DNA of 54,440 nucleotides from an uncultured Ruminococcus sp. Lineage in GTDB: Bacteria; Bacillota; Clostridia; Oscillospirales; Acutalibacteraceae. The position numbers and the translations under genes were made by a program. The stretch's first letter is position 1. Every line of letters starts with the position of its first letter. Below the pieces are notes generated by a model. The model searched no databases and had not been told where the DNA came from. It saw nothing but the letters and a program-made list of their open reading frames with translations. Positions 17,266 through 25,511 of this stretch are shown here, piece by piece. The stretch spans positions 1 to 54,440 of the forward strand of contig CADAYJ010000031.1 in assembly GCA_902792115.1 (NCBI GenBank). Direction: 5' to 3'.

Positions 17266-18732
17266 ATGGCAGAGGGAATGATCAAGCGCTTGGGCAGTAT
17301 GCTCGAAAACAAGGAGATATCCTGCACCGAGCTTACAAATACTTACCTATCGGCTATCGAAAGCGCTAACGGCGACCTCAACGCTTACATAAAGGTCACG
17401 CCGGAGGCGGCTCTCGACACCGCAAAAGCGGTTGACGAGAAGCTCGCAAGGGGAGAGCAGCTCGCTCCTCTCGAGGGAATTCCGATGACGCTGAAGGACA
17501 ATATCTCCACAAAGGGGATCGAGACGACTTGCTGCTCGAAGATACTCGAAGGCTATAAGCCGATCTACGACGCGACCGTCTGGGCGGAGCTTAAAAAGAG
17601 CAATGCGGTGCTTCTCGGCAAGACGAACATGGACGAGTTCGCAATGGGTTCGTCCTGCGAGACGTCATGCTTCGGCGGCGCCTCCAATCCTCACGATATC
17701 GGACGTGTGGCAGGCGGCAGCTCCGGCGGCGTAGCTTCTGCCGTCGGCGGCAATATCGCGGCGTACGGCCTCGGCTCCGATACGGGAGGATCTATCCGTC
17801 AGCCCGCGAGCTTCTGCGGAATAGTCGGTCTGAAGCCGACGTACGGCTCCGTTTCCCGTTACGGTCTTATCGCGTACGCTTCGAGCTTCGATCAGATCGG
17901 ACCGATCACAACGACGGTCGAGGACGCTTCGATCGTTTACGACGCGATCTCCGGCTACGACGCGATGGACTCCACGAGCCAGGGACGCAGGGGAGAGCCT
18001 ACGGTCAAGACTCTTAAAAATGACATCAAGGGCATGAAGATCGGCGTTGCCGACGAATACCTCGACGGCGTAAGCGACGAGGTGCGCTCCGTATTTGAAA
18101 AGGCGTGCGAGGTTTACCGTTCGCTCGGCGCGGAGATAGTTCGCTTCAAGCTGCCGTCGCTCAGATACGCACTGCCTGTTTACTATATTTTGGCGTGCGC
18201 GGAGGCGTCCTCTAACCTCGGACGTTACGACGGTATCCGCTACGGCTACCGCACCGCAAACTACAAGGACGTCAACGAAATGGTCTGCAAGACGAGAAGC
18301 GAGGGCTTCGGCGCCGAGGTTAAGCGCAGGATCCTTCTCGGTACATACGTTCTTTCCGCAGGTTATTACGACGCATACTACAAGAAGGCGCAGAACCTCC
18401 GCGGCTCGATCGTGAAGGCGTTCAAGGACGCATTCGAGACCTGTGATGTGATCCTCGCGCCGACCGTTCCTATGACTGCGTTCAAAAAGGGCAACGCGAT
18501 CAGCGATCCCATCGAGACGTATCTCACCGATATCTGCACCGTTCCCGTGAATATCGCGGGGCTTCCCGGAGTCAGCATTCCGTGCGGCTTTGACGGCGAG
18601 GGTATGCCGATCGGTATGCAGCTTATCGGCGATACGTTCTGTGAAAGCACTATCCTCAACGCCGCGTGGCAGTATGAAAACGCTGCCGGCGCAGAGGTAT
18701 TCAAGCCGTCTGCATACGGCGTAAAGCTATAA
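17266..18732 (+). CDS. gatA: Asp/Glu-tRNA amidotransferase subunit A
   Basis: The amidase that releases ammonia from glutamine for transamidation of Asp-tRNA-Asn or Glu-tRNA-Gln. The 488-aa protein has the amidase signature: the catalytic Lys in TLKDNIS (residues ~75-81), and the two serines in GGSSGGVASAVGG and GSDTGGSIRQPASFCG. Length is normal. It sits between gatC and gatB in one operon with aspS. Confidence 0.97.
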   Translation: MAEGMIKRLGSMLENKEISCTELTNTYLSAIESANGDLNAYIKVTPEAALDTAKAVDEKLARGEQLAPLEGIPMTLKDNISTKGIETTCCSKILEGYKPIYDATVWAELKKSNAVLLGKTNMDEFAMGSSCETSCFGGASNPHDIGRVAGGSSGGVASAVGGNIAAYGLGSDTGGSIRQPASFCGIVGLKPTYGSVSRYGLIAYASSFDQIGPITTTVEDASIVYDAISGYDAMDSTSQGRRGEPTVKTLKNDIKGMKIGVADEYLDGVSDEVRSVFEKACEVYRSLGAEIVRFKLPSLRYALPVYYILACAEASSNLGRYDGIRYGYRTANYKDVNEMVCKTRSEGFGAEVKRRILLGTYVLSAGYYDAYYKKAQNLRGSIVKAFKDAFETCDVILAPTVPMTAFKKGNAISDPIETYLTDICTVPVNIAGLPGVSIPCGFDGEGMPIGMQLIGDTFCESTILNAAWQYENAAGAEVFKPSAYGVKL

Positions 18733-18745
18733 GGAGGGAAGGATC

Positions 18746-20158
18746 ATGCAATACGAGATGGTCGCAGGCTTCGAGACACACGTGGAGCTTGCTACGAATA
18801 CGAAGATTTTTTGCTCCTGCACAACACAGTTCGGCGGTGATCCCAATACGCACTGCTGCCCGATCTGTATCGGTCTGCCCGGCGTTCTGCCGAAGCTGAA
18901 CCGCGCAGTCGTACAGTACGCGATCAGAGCAGGACTTGCGACGAACTGTCATATCGCCAATATCTCAAAAATGGACAGAAAGAACTACTGCTACCCCGAC
19001 CTTCCGAAGGCATATCAGATCTCGCAGTACGACAAGCCGCTCTGCGAGAACGGCTATGTGCAGCTTTCAAACGGCCGCAGGATCCGACTCAACAGGATCC
19101 ACATCGAGGAGGACGCAGGCAAGCTGATCCACAAGAGAGGCGATACTTACATTGACTATAACCGCGGCGGCGTGCCGCTTATTGAGATCGTTTCCGAGCC
19201 TGATATCCGCTCCGTCGAGGAGGCAAAGGAGTATGTAGAAAAGCTGCAGCAGATCATGCGCTACATCGGAGTCTCCGACTGCCGTATGCAGGAGGGCAGT
19301 ATGCGCTGCGACGTCAACGTATCCGTCAGACCTGTCGGCAGCGACAAGCTCGGAACGAGAACGGAGATCAAGAATATGAACTCCATCACATTCATCGGCA
19401 AGGCTATGGAATACGAGTTCAACCGCCAGGTCGAGCTTATCGAATCCGGCGGCGAGGTAGAGCAGCAGACTCTCCGCTACAACGACTCCGAGAACACAAC
19501 GTCGCCGATGCGCGGCAAGGAGGACGCTAACGACTACCGCTACTTCCGCGATCCCGACCTCGTGACGATCAGTGTCTCCGACGAGGAGATCGACGAGCTG
19601 AGAAAGACGATCCCGGAGCTTCACTTTGAGAAGGTAGAGCGCTACGTCGGGCAGTTCTCGCTCTCCGAGAAGGATGCGTCGAATATAGCTAAATACAGAA
19701 GGATCGCAGAGTTCTTCGAGCAGGCGTCGGACGGCGTCAAGAATCCGAAGACCGTCGCGAACTTCATCATCGGACAGATCTTCCGCCGCCTTGAGACTGA
19801 GGACGACAAGGAGTCGTTCGATATCAAAACGACGGCCGCTCAGCTTCGGGAGCTTGTGAAGCTCATCGACGACGGCAAGATCAGAAACAATCTCGCAAAG
19901 TCAACTCTCGAGCAGATGCTCGACACCGGCAAGCCGGCTTCCGAGTTTATCTCAGAAAGCGATATGGCAGGTCTCGACGAGAGCGCTCTCGAGGGACTCT
20001 GCCGCAAGGCCGTGGAGTCGAACCCGAAGGCTGTTGAAGACTTCAAAAAGGGCAAGCAGAAGGCTGTAAAGTCTCTTGTAGGCTTCGTAATGAAGGAAAG
20101 CCGAGGCAAAGCTGACGCCGCTGCAGCAGAGCAGCTCATAATATCAATAATCGGATAA
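18746..20158 (+). CDS. gatB: Asp/Glu-tRNA amidotransferase subunit B
   Basis: The kinase/tRNA-binding subunit that activates the misacylated tRNA and performs transamidation. The 470-aa product starts YEMVAGFETHVELATNTKIFC and contains NRGGVPLIEIVSEPD and KNMNSITFI, with zinc ligands in the CSCTTQFGGDPNTHCCPIC region. The C-terminal YqeY-like tail domain (about residues 325-470) binds the tRNA elbow. AAGGAGG lies upstream of the ATG. Last gene of the operon. Confidence 0.97.
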   Translation: MQYEMVAGFETHVELATNTKIFCSCTTQFGGDPNTHCCPICIGLPGVLPKLNRAVVQYAIRAGLATNCHIANISKMDRKNYCYPDLPKAYQISQYDKPLCENGYVQLSNGRRIRLNRIHIEEDAGKLIHKRGDTYIDYNRGGVPLIEIVSEPDIRSVEEAKEYVEKLQQIMRYIGVSDCRMQEGSMRCDVNVSVRPVGSDKLGTRTEIKNMNSITFIGKAMEYEFNRQVELIESGGEVEQQTLRYNDSENTTSPMRGKEDANDYRYFRDPDLVTISVSDEEIDELRKTIPELHFEKVERYVGQFSLSEKDASNIAKYRRIAEFFEQASDGVKNPKTVANFIIGQIFRRLETEDDKESFDIKTTAAQLRELVKLIDDGKIRNNLAKSTLEQMLDTGKPASEFISESDMAGLDESALEGLCRKAVESNPKAVEDFKKGKQKAVKSLVGFVMKESRGKADAAAAEQLIISIIG

Positions 20159-20164
20159 AATAAC

Positions 20165-20213
20165 GCAGGTGCAAAGGGTATCCTCTGCACCTGCTTGCCG
20201 TACCTGCATTTTT
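20165..20213 (+). terminator. Hairpin after gatB
   Basis: GCAGGTGCA (20165-20173) pairs with TGCACCTGC (20186-20194). A second CCTGC followed by ATTTTT at 20203-20213 allows an alternative fold with a T-run. Termination is likely but not textbook. Confidence 0.6.
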
Positions 20214-20350
20214 AGGGAGACACTGATTAAATCGAGTGCCAAAATTGCGCCGTCAGATTTTGCGGCAAATTGGACGAAAGAGCCGCCGGAATACTGACGT
20301 ATTTCAAGGCTTTTCTCAGTCCGCAGGACGTGATTTATTCAGTGTTTCCT
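20214..20350. mobile_element. MITE-like interspersed repeat, copy 2
   Basis: The first 96 bases (to 20309) match copy 1 at 3605-3700. This copy also has a right end: 20331-20350 read in reverse complement gives AGGAAACACTGAATAAATCA, close to the left end AGGGAGACACTGATTAAATC at 20214-20233, so it has imperfect terminal inverted repeats. An inner inverted repeat joins CGTCAG near 20252 and CTGACG near 20293, with GCGGC and GCCGC inside it. Length is about 137 bases with no coding capacity. It sits between the gatB hairpin and the permease gene, so it may also be part of that gene's leader. Confidence 0.75.
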
Positions 20351-20400
20351 TAGTAAACTACACGTTCCCTCGATCATTAAACATTTTTCAGGAGGATAGT

Positions 20401-21774
20401 ATGCAAGAAAAAAAGACTGTCGGCACAGAACTGGTTCGCGACGCACGGACTCTCGGCGTCCCGAGAATGATACTGCTGGGGCTCCAGCATCTTTTTGCAA
20501 TGTTCGGCGCTACGGTGCTCGTTCCGCTCATCACAGGACTTGACGTCTCCACAACTCTTCTTATGGCAGGTCTCGGCACGCTCCTTTTTCACTTCCTGAC
20601 TAAGGGCAAGGTGCCGGCGTTTCTCGGCTCCTCGTTTGCATACCTCGGCGGATATGCCGCTGTCGCTCCCTTTGTCAACGGCGAGCCGAACAAGGAAATG
20701 CTTCCGTATGCCTGCGGCGGCGTGCTCGTTTCCGGTCTTGTCTACATTTTGCTCGCGGCGCTCTTCAAGGCGTTCGGCATCAAGCGCGTTATGAAATTCT
20801 TCCCGCCCGTCGTTACCGGTTCGATGATAATAGCGATCGGTCTCACACTCGCACCGAGCGCGATCGACAACTGTCAGACAGACTGGCTTCTCGCTGTTAT
20901 AGCGATCATTCTCATCGTAGTCTGCAACATCTGGGGCAAGGGCATGATCAAGATCGTTCCGATAATGATCGGTATCGTCGGATCGTACATCGTTGCGGTG
21001 TGCCTCGGCAGAGTCGATTTTTCCGCGATAGCTCAGAAGGATATTATTGCCCTGCCGATCCACACGTCGGCTATGGCAAAGTTTGACGTCAGCGCGATCA
21101 TCACGATCCTTCCGATCGCACTTGCGACCGTTATGGAGCATATAGGTGATATCTCCGCGATAAGCGCGACGACAGGCGAGAACTACATCGCGGATCCCGG
21201 ACTTCACCGTACGCTCATCGGTGACGGACTCGCGACGTCGCTTTCCGCGTTCTTCGGCGGCCCCGCGAACACGACGTACGGAGAGAACACCGGCGTTCTC
21301 GTTCTTACAAAGATATTCGATCCCCGCGTTATCAGGATAGCGGCGTTTTTCGCGATCGGACTCTCTTTCTTCCCTGTCGTTTCTGCTGTGATCGAGACTG
21401 TTCCGGCAGCGATCGTCGGCGGCGTTTCGATCATTCTCTACGGCATGATCTCCGCTATCGGTATCCGCAACTTCGTCGAAAATAAAGTCGATCTCACAAA
21501 GAGCCGCAATGTGATCATCACGGCAGCGATGCTCGGCAGCGCTATCGGCTTCAAATACTCCGCAGCTCAGGGCATCTCGTTCACGGTCGCAGGCGCAACG
21601 GTTACGTTCTCCGGTCTCGCGATAGCCGCGATCGTCGGTATCCTGCTCAACGCCGTTCTTCCCGGCAAGGAATTTGTTTTTGAAGGTGGGGCAGAAGCGG
21701 CTGATAAAACCGTATCCGAAAACTCCGGAGAAAAGAAGGCTGAAAAGCCGTCCAAGAAGAAGAAAAAGCACTGA
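20401..21774 (+). CDS. uraA: Uracil/xanthine permease (NCS2 family)
   Basis: A 457-aa integral membrane transporter of the nucleobase:cation symporter-2 family. It opens with LLGLQHLFAMFGATVLVPLI, the characteristic first helix, and contains the AEHIG-like segment VMEHIGDISAISATTG and FGGPANTTYGENTGVL, which match uracil permeases (NTTYGEN). Around 12 to 14 hydrophobic segments are visible. The C-terminus is a charged tail rich in Glu and Lys. GGAGG stands before the ATG at 20401. Import of uracil would bypass the de novo pyrimidine pathway encoded at 31.6-42.1 kb. No PyrR-type leader is recognised. Confidence 0.92.
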   Translation: MQEKKTVGTELVRDARTLGVPRMILLGLQHLFAMFGATVLVPLITGLDVSTTLLMAGLGTLLFHFLTKGKVPAFLGSSFAYLGGYAAVAPFVNGEPNKEMLPYACGGVLVSGLVYILLAALFKAFGIKRVMKFFPPVVTGSMIIAIGLTLAPSAIDNCQTDWLLAVIAIILIVVCNIWGKGMIKIVPIMIGIVGSYIVAVCLGRVDFSAIAQKDIIALPIHTSAMAKFDVSAIITILPIALATVMEHIGDISAISATTGENYIADPGLHRTLIGDGLATSLSAFFGGPANTTYGENTGVLVLTKIFDPRVIRIAAFFAIGLSFFPVVSAVIETVPAAIVGGVSIILYGMISAIGIRNFVENKVDLTKSRNVIITAAMLGSAIGFKYSAAQGISFTVAGATVTFSGLAIAAIVGILLNAVLPGKEFVFEGGAEAADKTVSENSGEKKAEKPSKKKKKH

Positions 21775-21859
21775 TTTTTGCAACATTTTACCATTTTGCA
21801 ACAAAGCGTTAATTATTTCATCAAATCAAGGAATTATAATTGTATCTGTAAAAAAGCAG

Positions 21860-21900
21860 CTCGGCAAAATCGCGCCTTTGCGGCGCTTTTGCCGAGTTTT
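21860..21900 (+). terminator. Intrinsic terminator after the permease
   Basis: CTCGGCAAAA (21860-21869) pairs with TTTTGCCGAG (21887-21896), extended by an inner GCGCC/GGCGC-type pairing, and followed by TTTT. The 318-base gap 21775-22092 otherwise holds only AT-rich DNA and the promoter listed next. Confidence 0.88.
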
Positions 21901-21985
21901 GACCGGTAAACTGTTCATTTCGGAATTGAGTTCCCTTCGCGATATTAGGTAACTCTCCCAATTTCAGAAATAATGGTTTTTATTG

Positions 21986-22014
21986 TTGAAAAGAAGCTCC
22001 CGTTATGGTATAAT
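21986..22014 (+). promoter_or_regulatory. Sigma-A-type promoter
   Basis: TTGAAA (21986-21991), 17-base spacer, TATAAT (22009-22014), about 80 bases before the lipoprotein gene. Confidence 0.75.
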
Positions 22015-22092
22015 TAGCTGAAAGTCTGATTATGTCGAATTCTGGAGTGATACTGCATTTGGCAGTGTCTGTTTTTCTTTGGAGGATGTAAT

Positions 22093-23685
22093 ATGAAATT
22101 ATTCAGCAGAACGCTCTTTTGCTTTTATGTGCTGATGCTTGTACTGCTTGCCGCAGGCTGCGGCAAAAAGGAGTATTCCGTAAAGGATTTTGCCGACGTA
22201 ACCGTTATCGGCTATACGGAGCACGGCAGTCTTTCTATCAAGGTCAACGACGCGACTGTCAACGGCATTTATGCCGACGGAAAAAAGGATAAGACGGCCG
22301 CGCTGCGCTTTGCCGAGACGTTTCGTTTCTCGTACGACGGGCAGGACAGCGAGGACTCATATTTTACAAACGGTGACGTTGTAACGATCAATGTATCATA
22401 CGACGAGTCGATGGCAAGGTCTCTCGGTATCTCGTTCGTTGATTCCTCATTCGATTACAAGATCGACGGTCTGGAGGATAAAGTCGAGGCTAGCCCGTTC
22501 GACGGCCTCAACGTCAGCTTCAGCGGCGTTGCCCCTTACGGAACCGTACAGCTCGACAAATCGAACTGCAGCCAGTATGTTATAGATAATGTCACCTTCG
22601 AGTGCAGCAACTACGATCTCTCAAACGGCGATTCGATAATCGTAAAGGCAGAGTTCAATTCCGAGATCGCCGAGCGCAACGGCTATGTCTTCACCGAGAC
22701 GGCGAAAAAGTATAAGGTTATCGGCCTTTCAAAATATGTAACGACGATGATGGGCGTGACGTACAGCCCTGTCTCCGCGAAAATGCGCTACATGGTAGAG
22801 CAGTTCGTCGAAGGCTCCGAATCGTCGTATAAATCTCTCAAATGGTATTTCGGAGACGAGGATTCCGATTCCGACGGCGACGGATATATCGACGAGGACG
22901 AGACGGCTTCCTCTGATGAGTTCTCAGAGGATTCTTCCTCCGCGGAGGAGCAGGACGAGCTTTCGTCCGAGAGCGGCGAAAGCGGCACAGCCTCTTCAAA
23001 AAAGAAGCGAAAGACAGACGTTCAGCGCATAAAGGATGATTTTGCACTTTCCGATTTCAAGGCAAAGTTTGAGTATACGCCGGTCGAGTGCTTCTATTCG
23101 CTCAACCCGCTCCAGTACAGCGACAACATTTTCAGCTCCGCGTATAAGATCAAGGGCACGTTCGTCTGCGAAAGCACGGCAGGCTCCGGCTATATAAATC
23201 CCGGTGACACCGTAGTCGGCGAGATCTACGTTACGGCGTCTCTCACGGGCGGCAGCGTTGATATCAAGAACAATCTCGTTTACGAGGACACAACGCTTGA
23301 AAACTACCACGCTTATTCGATCCGCTCCTACCCCGAATACAAGGATATGTCGGCGGATATCTTCAAGAGCACGACGTACGTCGTCGAGAAGCTCGATTAT
23401 ATCGAAAATCAGGAAGCGTACGACAGCTTCGTTCAGGAGCAGGCAACTAAGTCAACGCGCTCCGCTCCGGAGGTCGCTCATATTACGATCGAATCCGATA
23501 CCGACTCAGACAAAAAGAAAAAGAAGCGCAGCTCCTCCGATGAAAACGCCTCCGAGATCGAGACTGATACGGATACCGAGCTTACGGGAGAAGAGGAAAA
23601 TCCGATCTATTTTGAGCCGGACGACGGTGAGTACGACGACGGTTTCAGCTATGATGACGGCGAGGACGGCGGCGACGAGGAATAA
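22093..23685 (+). CDS. Large predicted lipoprotein with tandem domains and acidic linkers
   Basis: I do not recognise the family. The N-terminus has a basic start, a hydrophobic stretch and a lipobox-like LLAAGC with Cys23, so it is probably a membrane-anchored lipoprotein. Two related beta-rich domains are visible, about residues 33-128 and 138-213. Both contain a pattern of the form NGD-V/I-hydrophobic and end in YKIDGL or YKVIGL after a phrase like RSLGISFV or RNGYVFTE. A low-complexity Asp/Glu/Ser linker (~255-305) with KKKRK follows, then a third domain (~315-465), and a Ser/Asp/Glu-rich C-terminus (~470-530). GGAGG precedes the ATG. It is monocistronic by its flanking promoters. The domains resemble the repeated DUF-type modules of Firmicutes surface lipoproteins, but no function can be given. 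Confidence 0.85.
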   Translation: MKLFSRTLFCFYVLMLVLLAAGCGKKEYSVKDFADVTVIGYTEHGSLSIKVNDATVNGIYADGKKDKTAALRFAETFRFSYDGQDSEDSYFTNGDVVTINVSYDESMARSLGISFVDSSFDYKIDGLEDKVEASPFDGLNVSFSGVAPYGTVQLDKSNCSQYVIDNVTFECSNYDLSNGDSIIVKAEFNSEIAERNGYVFTETAKKYKVIGLSKYVTTMMGVTYSPVSAKMRYMVEQFVEGSESSYKSLKWYFGDEDSDSDGDGYIDEDETASSDEFSEDSSSAEEQDELSSESGESGTASSKKKRKTDVQRIKDDFALSDFKAKFEYTPVECFYSLNPLQYSDNIFSSAYKIKGTFVCESTAGSGYINPGDTVVGEIYVTASLTGGSVDIKNNLVYEDTTLENYHAYSIRSYPEYKDMSADIFKSTTYVVEKLDYIENQEAYDSFVQEQATKSTRSAPEVAHITIESDTDSDKKKKKRSSSDENASEIETDTDTELTGEEENPIYFEPDDGEYDDGFSYDDGEDGGDEE

Positions 23686-23729
23686 CGCCCGCTTCGTGTA
23701 ATTTTTCTCGGAGTTTTTGCAGGAAATAT

Positions 23730-23758
23730 TTGAATTGTGACCTGCTTTATGGTATAAT
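23730..23758 (+). promoter_or_regulatory. Sigma-A-type promoter
   Basis: TTGAAT (23730-23735), 17-base spacer, TATAAT (23753-23758), upstream of the fakA-like gene. Confidence 0.78.
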
Positions 23759-23816
23759 TAGAATATCCGATGGAAGCTATGATTCTATAATTATCTGAAT
23801 AGGATGTGTATGAACA

Positions 23817-25499
23817 ATGATAAACGGTACGTGTTTAAAAAATGCGATCATTTCCGGCGCTAACAACATCAGCAAGAATAGATCTGCGATCGACGACCTC
23901 AATATTTTCCCCGTTCCCGACGGCGATACCGGCACGAATATGTCCATGACGATCAATTCCGCCGCGGCTGTCCTCAAGGAGATGGACGAGGCGGACGCAG
24001 GCATCGTGGCAGGCAAGGCAGCCTCCGCAATGCTTCGCGGCGCAAGAGGCAACTCCGGCGTTATCCTTTCGCTGATCTTCCGCGGCTTTTCGCAGGGACT
24101 CAAGGGAAAAGAGTCTGCTGACGGCGCCGACCTTACGGAGGCGCTCGGCAAGGGCGTTGAGGCTGCGTATAAGGCTGTTATGAAGCCGACAGAGGGCACG
24201 ATCCTCACGGTAGCCCGCATGGCATACGAGGCAGGTACGGAGCTTGCTGCAACCGACACCGATCCCGTTGCTGTATGGAGCGCGATCGTAGACGCAGCTC
24301 AGAAGGCGCTCGACCTTACCCCCGAGCTTCTTCCCGTTCTGAAAAAGGCAAACGTCGTAGACGCAGGCGGCAAGGGCCTTCTCACGATCTTCGAGGGTAT
24401 GCTTTCCGTCTTCAGAGACGGCACTGTTATCGAGTATGACGCTGAGGCTGATGATGCAAAGCCTGCCGAGGAGGATTACTTCCGCAGTGCGGCCGCTCAG
24501 TTTGACAGCGATATCACCTTTACCTACTGCACCGAGTTTATCGTCGGCAAGGATCCCGACGTCCACACCGATACTCAGGAGCTTAGAGAGTATCTCAAGA
24601 CGATCGGCGACTGCGTAGTCGTAGTTGACGACGAGGAGATCATCAAGGTTCATGTTCATACAGAGAATCCCGGCAATGCGCTTCAGGCAGGTCTTGACTT
24701 CGGTCAGTTGCTCAAGGTCAAGGTCGAGAACATGAAGGAGCAGCACAGAAAGGCTGCCGAGGCCGAGGAGAGAGCAAAGGCTCGTCTCGCAGAGCGCATG
24801 GAGAAGGAGCAGGAGCTTTCCGTCAAGGAGCCGACAGAGGAGATAGGCTTCGTCGCTGTCGCGGCAGGCGAAGGCCTCGTTCAGCTCTTTAAGGACTGCG
24901 GCTGCAGCCACGTTGTAAGCGGCGGTCAGTCCATGAATCCGAGCACGCAGGATATCCTCTCCGCAGTTCTCGCAATTCCGGCAAAGAAGGTCGTAGTTCT
25001 CCCGAACAACAAGAATATCATCATGGCAGCAGAGCAGGCTGTTCCGCTCGTAGACGACAGAGAGGTTGTCGTAATCCCGACGAGGACGATACCGCAGGGT
25101 ATCTCCGCGCTTCTCTCATACGACACCGAGCTTGAAGCAAGCCTTGCGATCGACGTCATGAAGGATTCCTTCAAGGACGTACAGACAGGTCTTGTAACAT
25201 TTGCCGCAAGAAATTCCGAGTTTGGTTCTCACAAGATCAAGGAGAATGACATCATCGGTCTTGAAAACGGCAAGCTCACCGTCAACGAGAAGGATATCGT
25301 CAAGGCGGCCGTTAAGCTGACAAAGTCTCTCGTTTCCAAGGATTCCTCGTTCATCACCGTAATTTCCGGCGAGGGCGTTTCGCAGGAGCAGGCGGACAAG
25401 GTCGTAGATATACTTACCTCTAAGTTTGGCAAGGATATGGAGATCACATACGTAAACGGAGGTCAGCCCGTTTATTACTTCATCATTTCCGTAGAATAA
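23817..25499 (+). CDS. fakA: DAK2-domain fatty acid kinase subunit FakA (YloV family)
   Basis: Kinase subunit that phosphorylates fatty acids held by a FakB (DegV) partner, letting exogenous fatty acids enter phospholipid synthesis. The N-terminal DAK2/DhaL domain has FPVPDGDTGTNMSMT (residues ~31-45), with the Asp residues that bind Mg-ATP, and RGARGNSGVILSLIFRG. A middle domain (~210-310) and a C-terminal DegV-like region (~335-560, with SGGQSMNPSTQDI and LPNNKNIIMAAEQA) complete the 560-aa protein, which is normal size. It is followed three bases later by recG, an arrangement often seen in Firmicutes. Confidence 0.93.
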   Translation: MINGTCLKNAIISGANNISKNRSAIDDLNIFPVPDGDTGTNMSMTINSAAAVLKEMDEADAGIVAGKAASAMLRGARGNSGVILSLIFRGFSQGLKGKESADGADLTEALGKGVEAAYKAVMKPTEGTILTVARMAYEAGTELAATDTDPVAVWSAIVDAAQKALDLTPELLPVLKKANVVDAGGKGLLTIFEGMLSVFRDGTVIEYDAEADDAKPAEEDYFRSAAAQFDSDITFTYCTEFIVGKDPDVHTDTQELREYLKTIGDCVVVVDDEEIIKVHVHTENPGNALQAGLDFGQLLKVKVENMKEQHRKAAEAEERAKARLAERMEKEQELSVKEPTEEIGFVAVAAGEGLVQLFKDCGCSHVVSGGQSMNPSTQDILSAVLAIPAKKVVVLPNNKNIIMAAEQAVPLVDDREVVVIPTRTIPQGISALLSYDTELEASLAIDVMKDSFKDVQTGLVTFAARNSEFGSHKIKENDIIGLENGKLTVNEKDIVKAAVKLTKSLVSKDSSFITVISGEGVSQEQADKVVDILTSKFGKDMEITYVNGGQPVYYFIISVE

Positions 25500-25511
25500 A
25501 GGTTGATTCAG

